This document shows positions 50,240-54,104 of a stretch of DNA of 54,104 bases, in pieces. The DNA lies in contig CAKTAA010000006.1 in assembly GCA_934526185.1 (NCBI GenBank), forward strand, positions 1 through 54,104. The letters run 5' to 3'. The first letter of the stretch is position 1, and each line of letters begins with the position of its first letter. The DNA comes from an uncultured Eubacteriales bacterium (GTDB lineage: Bacteria > Bacillota > Clostridia > Oscillospirales > CAG-272). A model generated the notes under the pieces. The model saw nothing but the letters and a program-made list of their open reading frames with translations. It was not told the DNA's origin and searched no databases. The position numbers were made by a program, and so were the translations under genes.

Positions 50240-51667
50240 ATGGAGGAGAAAGAAAAGCAGGCGCTTTCTGAAACCTACGCAGCAAATACGGCTCACTTTG
50301 ACAGTCTCTTTAAAATCGGCAGCAATTTCGACATGGTCAAACGCGAAATTCGTATAGCTGGCGCGGCCGCCGCTATCTATTTTGTAGACGGACTTATCAA
50401 AGACGAAGCCGCCGAACGTGTTATCAGCGTTGTCTTGGAGCACAGCTCAGATCTTGCGCCGGAAGTGCTCGCGGACGGCAAGCTATTTGCGGAATATATG
50501 ATATCCTACACGGAGACATCCGTCGTCTATACGGAGGAGGAAATCACCGACAGCATTTACGGCGGATGCCTCGCACTGTTCTGTGAAAGCTTTGCCGGCG
50601 CAGTTATCATCAAATCACGATCCTTCCCTGCACGCGGCATAGAGGAGCCGGTAACTGACAAAGTTCTCCGCGGTTCACGTGTCGGTTTTGTCGAAACCTT
50701 GATCAAAAACACGGCGCTGCTCCGCCGGTATCTGCATGACAGTCACCTGATGATGAAAAAATTCACCGTCGGCGATGAATCCCGTACAACCGTAATCCTG
50801 TGCTATATGGACAATCGAGCAGATCCATCCCTTGTCAATCATGTTTCAAAAAAGCTTTCGGAAATTCAGACGGATGCGCTCTGCCTCGGCATACAGAGTC
50901 TTTCTGAATGTCTCGTCAAACAGCGCTGGTATAATCCGTTTCCGAAATTCCGTTATACAGAACGACCGGATGCAGCGGCAGCCTCCGCTATTGAGGGAAG
51001 CCTGCTTGTCTTCTGTGACAATTCACCGCAGGTTATGATCCTGCCGGTCTCCATCTTCGATTTTCTGCAGAAGACAGACGACTTCTATATGTCTCCTTTC
51101 ACCGGCAGTTATCTGCGTCTGATACGTCTGCTGACATTTGTAATTGCAATCTTTCTGACACCGCTCTGGTATCTTTTTTTAAAGAATCCCGCCTGGATAC
51201 CTCCGTGGCTGGAGCTTATCAAAGTTCCCGAAGAACCGGTCGTTCCTATTCTGATGCAGCTTATTATTATTGAAATCGCCATAGACGGCCTGAAAATCGC
51301 ATCCCTGACCACGCCTGACACATTAGCCAATTCCTTCAGCGTTGTGGGCGGTTTGATTCTCGGTGATTTTGCGATTGAAATCGGCTGGTTCGTCCCGCAG
51401 ACAATCCTTTATATGTCAGTCGTCGCCATCTGCAATTTCACGCAGCACAGCTATGAGCTCGGCTACGCGTTCAAATATGTGCGCATCATGCTGCTAACTC
51501 TGACCGCAATCTTTAATATTTGGGGCTTCGCCGCCGGCCTCATCATACTGCTGCTGATGCTGATAACCAATAAAACCGTTGAGGAGAAGCGCAGATACCT
51601 GTATCCGCTCGTCCCCTTCAACGGTCCGGCGCTCCTCAGCCTTTTTGTACGCCGAAAGAAGCATTGA
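50240..51667 (+). CDS. GerA-family spore germination protein (SpoVAF-like)
   Basis: A 475-residue protein of the GerA A-subunit/SpoVAF family. The N-terminal soluble part (about 1-285) has the family segments AAAIYFVDGLIKDEAAERVI, YTEEEITDSIYGGCLALF, and RGSRVGFVETLIKNTALLRR. The C-terminal part (about 290-460) has five membrane helices with the conserved PEEPVVPILMQLIIIEIAID and FSVVGGLILGDFAIEIG. It sits in the inner membrane of the spore. No B or C subunit genes and no spoVA genes are adjacent, so the partner is elsewhere. GAAAGGA precedes ATG 50240. Its 3' end overlaps the convergent cysteine desulfurase by 32 bases. Confidence 0.92.
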   Translation: MEEKEKQALSETYAANTAHFDSLFKIGSNFDMVKREIRIAGAAAAIYFVDGLIKDEAAERVISVVLEHSSDLAPEVLADGKLFAEYMISYTETSVVYTEEEITDSIYGGCLALFCESFAGAVIIKSRSFPARGIEEPVTDKVLRGSRVGFVETLIKNTALLRRYLHDSHLMMKKFTVGDESRTTVILCYMDNRADPSLVNHVSKKLSEIQTDALCLGIQSLSECLVKQRWYNPFPKFRYTERPDAAAASAIEGSLLVFCDNSPQVMILPVSIFDFLQKTDDFYMSPFTGSYLRLIRLLTFVIAIFLTPLWYLFLKNPAWIPPWLELIKVPEEPVVPILMQLIIIEIAIDGLKIASLTTPDTLANSFSVVGGLILGDFAIEIGWFVPQTILYMSVVAICNFTQHSYELGYAFKYVRIMLLTLTAIFNIWGFAAGLIILLLMLITNKTVEEKRRYLYPLVPFNGPALLSLFVRRKKH

Positions 51668-52799
51668 TTTCCTTCAATGCTTTGGCAAAATGCTCCGCTT
51701 CAGCCATCTTATTTCCGAACCCGAAGCTGATACGCACTGCGCCGTTTTCATTGGTTTTAAGCATGCGGTGTGCCAGCGGAGCGCAGTGAAAACCGCTGCG
51801 CGCACAAATTCCTTTTTCGTCCAGCGCCGCGGCGACGCTGTTGGAGGATACACCGTCGACATTGAACAGTATCGTACCTCCCGCCGGCGCCTCCTTTGCA
51901 TATACAGTGACACCGCAGCTATTGCACAGCATCTCCATAAGCCGCCGGTACATCCGGTGATTGTTTTCCCGTATTTCCTGCATCATGGCTCCGGCATAAC
52001 GCATCCCCGCCCCCAGGCCGACAATTCCCGGAGTTGCTAATGTTCCCGCTTCCATGCGCTCCGGCAAAAAATCCGGCATGGAGGGATCCAAAGAGTTTAT
52101 TCCGTTTCCTCCGTCCGCAAATGGTTCGGGCACGGCTGCTTCCGCCCCGACTATCAACATCCCTGTCCCCTGCGGTCCAAGCAGTCCCTTATGCCCCGCC
52201 ATGCAGAGATAGGATATACCGTCATTTTCCACATGCAGATCATACACACCCGCGCTCTGGGAAGCATCGACCAAAAAAGGTACCCGCTTTTCCCGCAGAA
52301 GCGCGCCTATTTTCCGAATGGGCAGCCTCATTCCGCAAACATTGGACACATGATTGGCGACAACCAGCACGGTATTCGGACGAATCTTTTCACGTATGGT
52401 GTTCAGCAGCGCCTTGTCTTCGAGCTGGACGCCGCCGGCTGCCACCGGGTAAACGTCATATTTGACGCCGGTCTTTGTGAGACGTTCAATCGGCCGAAGA
52501 ACCGAGTTATGCTCTATTTCAGAAATCAGAACATGATCTCCGCTTTTCAGCAAGCCCTTCAGCGCCATATTAAGAGCATACGTGGCATTGGATGCAAACA
52601 CAACGTTTTCCGGCTGCGAGCAGCCGAACATCTCGGCTGCAAGGCAGCGGACACGGTAAATCTCCTCCGCCGCGCGAAGAGAAAGACGGTGTGCGCTTCT
52701 GCCCGGATTTCCGCAGTAATCACGCATGCATTGATTCATCGTGCGGATAACGGCAGCGGGCTTCGGATAGCTTGTCGCGGCATGATCGAAATATATCAT
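51636..52799 (-). CDS. cysteine desulfurase family protein (class V aminotransferase)
   Basis: A PLP enzyme of 387 residues that takes sulfur (or selenium) from (seleno)cysteine as a persulfide. N-terminus YFDHAATSYPKPAAV; His in ISEIEHNSVLRP; PLP pocket VDASQSAGVYDL; Schiff-base Lys in MAGHKGLLGPQGTG; persulfide Cys in ARSGFHCAPLAH. It belongs to the CsdB-like group often placed with a DUF3343 protein. The start ATG 52799 follows AGGAGG-type sequence, 27 bases after the DUF3343 gene. No iscU or nifU is next to it, so general iron-sulfur assembly is less likely than a dedicated sulfur/selenium relay. Confidence 0.92.
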   Translation of the reverse strand: MIYFDHAATSYPKPAAVIRTMNQCMRDYCGNPGRSAHRLSLRAAEEIYRVRCLAAEMFGCSQPENVVFASNATYALNMALKGLLKSGDHVLISEIEHNSVLRPIERLTKTGVKYDVYPVAAGGVQLEDKALLNTIREKIRPNTVLVVANHVSNVCGMRLPIRKIGALLREKRVPFLVDASQSAGVYDLHVENDGISYLCMAGHKGLLGPQGTGMLIVGAEAAVPEPFADGGNGINSLDPSMPDFLPERMEAGTLATPGIVGLGAGMRYAGAMMQEIRENNHRMYRRLMEMLCNSCGVTVYAKEAPAGGTILFNVDGVSSNSVAAALDEKGICARSGFHCAPLAHRMLKTNENGAVRISFGFGNKMAEAEHFAKALKEINASFGVQKG

Positions 52800-52826
52800 A
52801 TGCGGGTTCCTCCTGGACGGCGCCGC

Positions 52827-53054
52827 TTATTTTGCGCCGTCAATTATTTGTGAAAATTTGACATGGGCATCCCGCAGTATCTTTTCAACCTCCGCAGCCT
52901 CGCCGACAAGCTCTATGCCATAGGCACATCCTTTAGCCGTCAGCGATGCGTCAAGCTTTATAATTTTATTTTTCATCCTTTTGGCGTCCAGAATTTCATG
53001 GCCCTTTGTTGCATGCGTAATGGAACTGACCGCCACAATCATTCTTTTTCCCAT
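52827..53054 (-). CDS. DUF3343 putative sulfur/selenium carrier
   Basis: A 75-residue protein of the DUF3343 family, often described as a putative Se/S carrier. It reads MIVAVSSITHATKGHEILDA, then IKLDASLTAKGCAYGIEL with the conserved Cys in the position expected to hold the persulfide, and ends HVKFSQIIDG. The start may be ATG 53054 or the in-frame ATG 53042; the second has GGGAAAAAG upstream. It immediately precedes the cysteine desulfurase on the same strand, consistent with donor and acceptor in one unit. Confidence 0.82.
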   Translation of the reverse strand: MGKRMIVAVSSITHATKGHEILDAKRMKNKIIKLDASLTAKGCAYGIELVGEAAEVEKILRDAHVKFSQIIDGAK

Positions 53055-53404
53055 ATAATGACCATGCCTTTCGCGGCGGCGTCATCTTATATATCGGAGC
53101 ATCCCAGGTAGAAATCATGCTTTGAAATGCAGCTTGAAGCCGAATGGATATACTCCCGGAAGCGCTTTTGCGACCGTTTCCGGCGAGAGCTTTCATGCAT
53201 CCGATAACATGCTGATGGACGGTAATTTCCATAGCTTTTTATACCGCCGCATTATCATCATATGTTTCACAACCGTGAAATGTCAAATGAAATGCAGAGG
53301 CAATTTGTTTTTGGTACAATCCTGCATAGCCCCGGTCTGCCATATCCGCCGTTCGATTTTTTCTGTCTGTCGGACTGCGGGCGAATAAGCTGCGTTCGCT
53401 CGAT
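53055..53404. other. intergenic region without a supported gene
   Basis: A minus-strand open frame (52996-53232) covers part of this stretch but overlaps the DUF3343 start and has no recognisable domain or ribosome site. No promoter near consensus was found, although the DUF3343-desulfurase pair should start here. Confidence 0.4.
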
Positions 53405-53437
53405 AAAAAAAGCGGAAGCAAATAAATTTGCTTCCGC
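53405..53437 (-). terminator. terminator of the SPFH/zinc-ribbon gene
   Basis: GCGGAAGCAAA (53412-53422) pairs perfectly with TTTGCTTCCGC (53427-53437); on the minus strand seven T follow. It lies 12 bases past the stop at 53449. Confidence 0.9.
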
Positions 53438-53448
53438 ATAACATTCGG

Positions 53449-54104
53449 CTATTGCCTGTCTTCTTCATTGAACGCATCTCCGCATTCCGGACAGAATTTC
53501 GGCGGATTTTCGGCATCTTTCGGCTCCCATCCACAGCGTGAGCACCGATATTTTGCGCTTTCCCTCGGCTTTCCGCACTCCTCACAGAATTTTCCTTCGT
53601 TTATATGTCCACAAGAACATTTCCAGCCTGTACTCTTTTCCGGACGCGGTTTTCCGCATTCCGAGCAAAACTTTCCATCGTTTTCGGCGCCGCAGGCACA
53701 CGTCCACGCGCCGGCATTCTGTCCGGCAGACGAGGCCGGATTTTGAGAAGCGCTCCGTGTCCGCCCCATTTCAAACAGATTCGCCGGATTTGCGCCGCCA
53801 GCCTGCTGAGCCATACCCATGCCCATGAACCCCATCATTGCACCGTTTTCATTAGCAGCCGCGCTTTTCATTGCCTCCGCCTGCGCGCCGACCAGAGCTG
53901 CAGCAGCCATGTTTGGATCACGCATGACAGCGCTTTTCTGCAGCTGCTTGATCATCTCCTCGTCCTCGGCAGACGCTTTCACGGAGCTTACGCCAAAGGA
54001 GGCAATTGTGATTCCCCTCAACTCCATCCATTTTTCAGACAGTATTTCATTGAGCGCCTCCGCCAGCTCAGCCGTATGCCCCGGCAGCGCACTGTACCGA
54101 ATTC
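53449..54104 (-). CDS. SPFH-domain protein with three zinc ribbons, C-terminal part
   Basis: The frame is open to the window edge, so the N-terminal SPFH/band-7 domain is mostly outside. What remains is the end of the SPFH part (HTAELAEALNEILSEKWMEL, then RGITIASFGVSSV), an Ala/Met/Gly-rich linker (AMMGFMGMGMAQQAGGANPA), and three C-terminal zinc ribbons: CACGAENDGKFCSECGKP, CSCGHINEGKFCEECGKP and CSRCGW...KFCPECG. This is the layout of YdjI-like 'virion core' proteins of Firmicutes, which form membrane-linked assemblies. Its function is not known. Confidence 0.85.
   Translation of the reverse strand, partial: IRYSALPGHTAELAEALNEILSEKWMELRGITIASFGVSSVKASAEDEEMIKQLQKSAVMRDPNMAAAALVGAQAEAMKSAAANENGAMMGFMGMGMAQQAGGANPANLFEMGRTRSASQNPASSAGQNAGAWTCACGAENDGKFCSECGKPRPEKSTGWKCSCGHINEGKFCEECGKPRESAKYRCSRCGWEPKDAENPPKFCPECGDAFNEEDRQ

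Noticed and set aside
52996..53232. Minus-strand ORF of 78 codons
   Set aside because: It overlaps the DUF3343 start, has no ribosome site or domain, and its composition looks like read-through of intergenic DNA.
1..54104. CRISPR arrays, rRNA genes, replication origin
   Set aside because: No regularly spaced repeats, rRNA sequence or DnaA-box cluster was seen.

Overview
The window looks like chromosome from an anaerobic, endospore-forming member of the Clostridia (Oscillospiraceae/Ruminococcaceae-like). The basis is a GerA-type germination protein, consensus sigma-A promoters (TTGACA-17-TATAAT), strong AGGAGG-type ribosome sites, a PurF of the [4Fe-4S] propeptide type, FeoA/FeoA/FeoB with a Cys-rich partner, and an FchA-FolD one-carbon pair. 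This rests on reading protein families by eye; no database search was possible.

Layout. (1) 1-1250: right end of an integrated element, whose tyrosine integrase lies against the 3' end of an FtsX-type permease gene. (2) 1149-3740: TetR / ABC ATPase / permease operon with its own promoter and palindromic operator. (3) 3888-9046: two GH109-like Gfo/Idh/MocA proteins, a PHP phosphoesterase and, between and after them, a decayed alkaline-phosphatase-superfamily gene and a small ORF broken by an in-frame TGA. (4) 9345-12334: peptidoglycan-binding protein, HD hydrolase, and purF with a long leader holding a terminator-like hairpin. (5) 12644-17100: a probable potassium/membrane operon trkH-trkA-AI2E-DUF368, preceded by a leader with a 25-codon upstream ORF that runs into an intrinsic terminator. 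(6) 17242-22170: PH-domain protein, the iron operon feoA-feoA-feoB-Cys-rich protein, and a divergent DtxR/MntR-type regulator. (7) 22324-34010: accessory island made of a group II intron that lost its reverse transcriptase core, a two-subunit ABC exporter locus with NOSP, DUF454, methyltransferase, AraC, TM-Cys/HMA, DUF2325, DUF3793 and flavodoxin genes, then fragments of a heme-protein-like gene and of a Tn1549-type conjugative element. (8) 34037-38349: hydroxyacid dehydrogenase and citramalate synthase, tRNA-Lys, a HIT protein broken by an 11-bp duplication, and a GNAT acetyltransferase. (9) 38664-40235: secreted CHAP/SH3 protein. (10) 40514-49811: rpoC, rpoB, folD, fchA. (11) 50240-54104: GerA-family protein, cysteine desulfurase with a DUF3343 partner, and the C-terminal part of an SPFH/zinc-ribbon protein that runs off the window.

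The most interesting thread is regulatory. A 16-bp box, (G/A)TTAG-N6-CTAAC, occurs in front of feoA, in front of feoB, in front of the island's ABC locus and in front of the DUF2325-DUF3793-flavodoxin genes. A DtxR/MntR-type repressor gene sits in the middle of these sites. This ties the acquired island and the resident ferrous-iron operon into one probable metal-controlled regulon. The second is the trkH leader, where the short ORF's stop codon lies in the loop of the terminator hairpin, which is the geometry of attenuation by translation.

Many island genes are broken (intron ORF, first ABC ATPase, methyltransferase, TM/HMA protein, heme-protein relic, DNA methylase, XRE regulator). The two full-length ABC subunits, NOSP, DUF454, AraC, DUF2325, DUF3793 and flavodoxin genes are intact.
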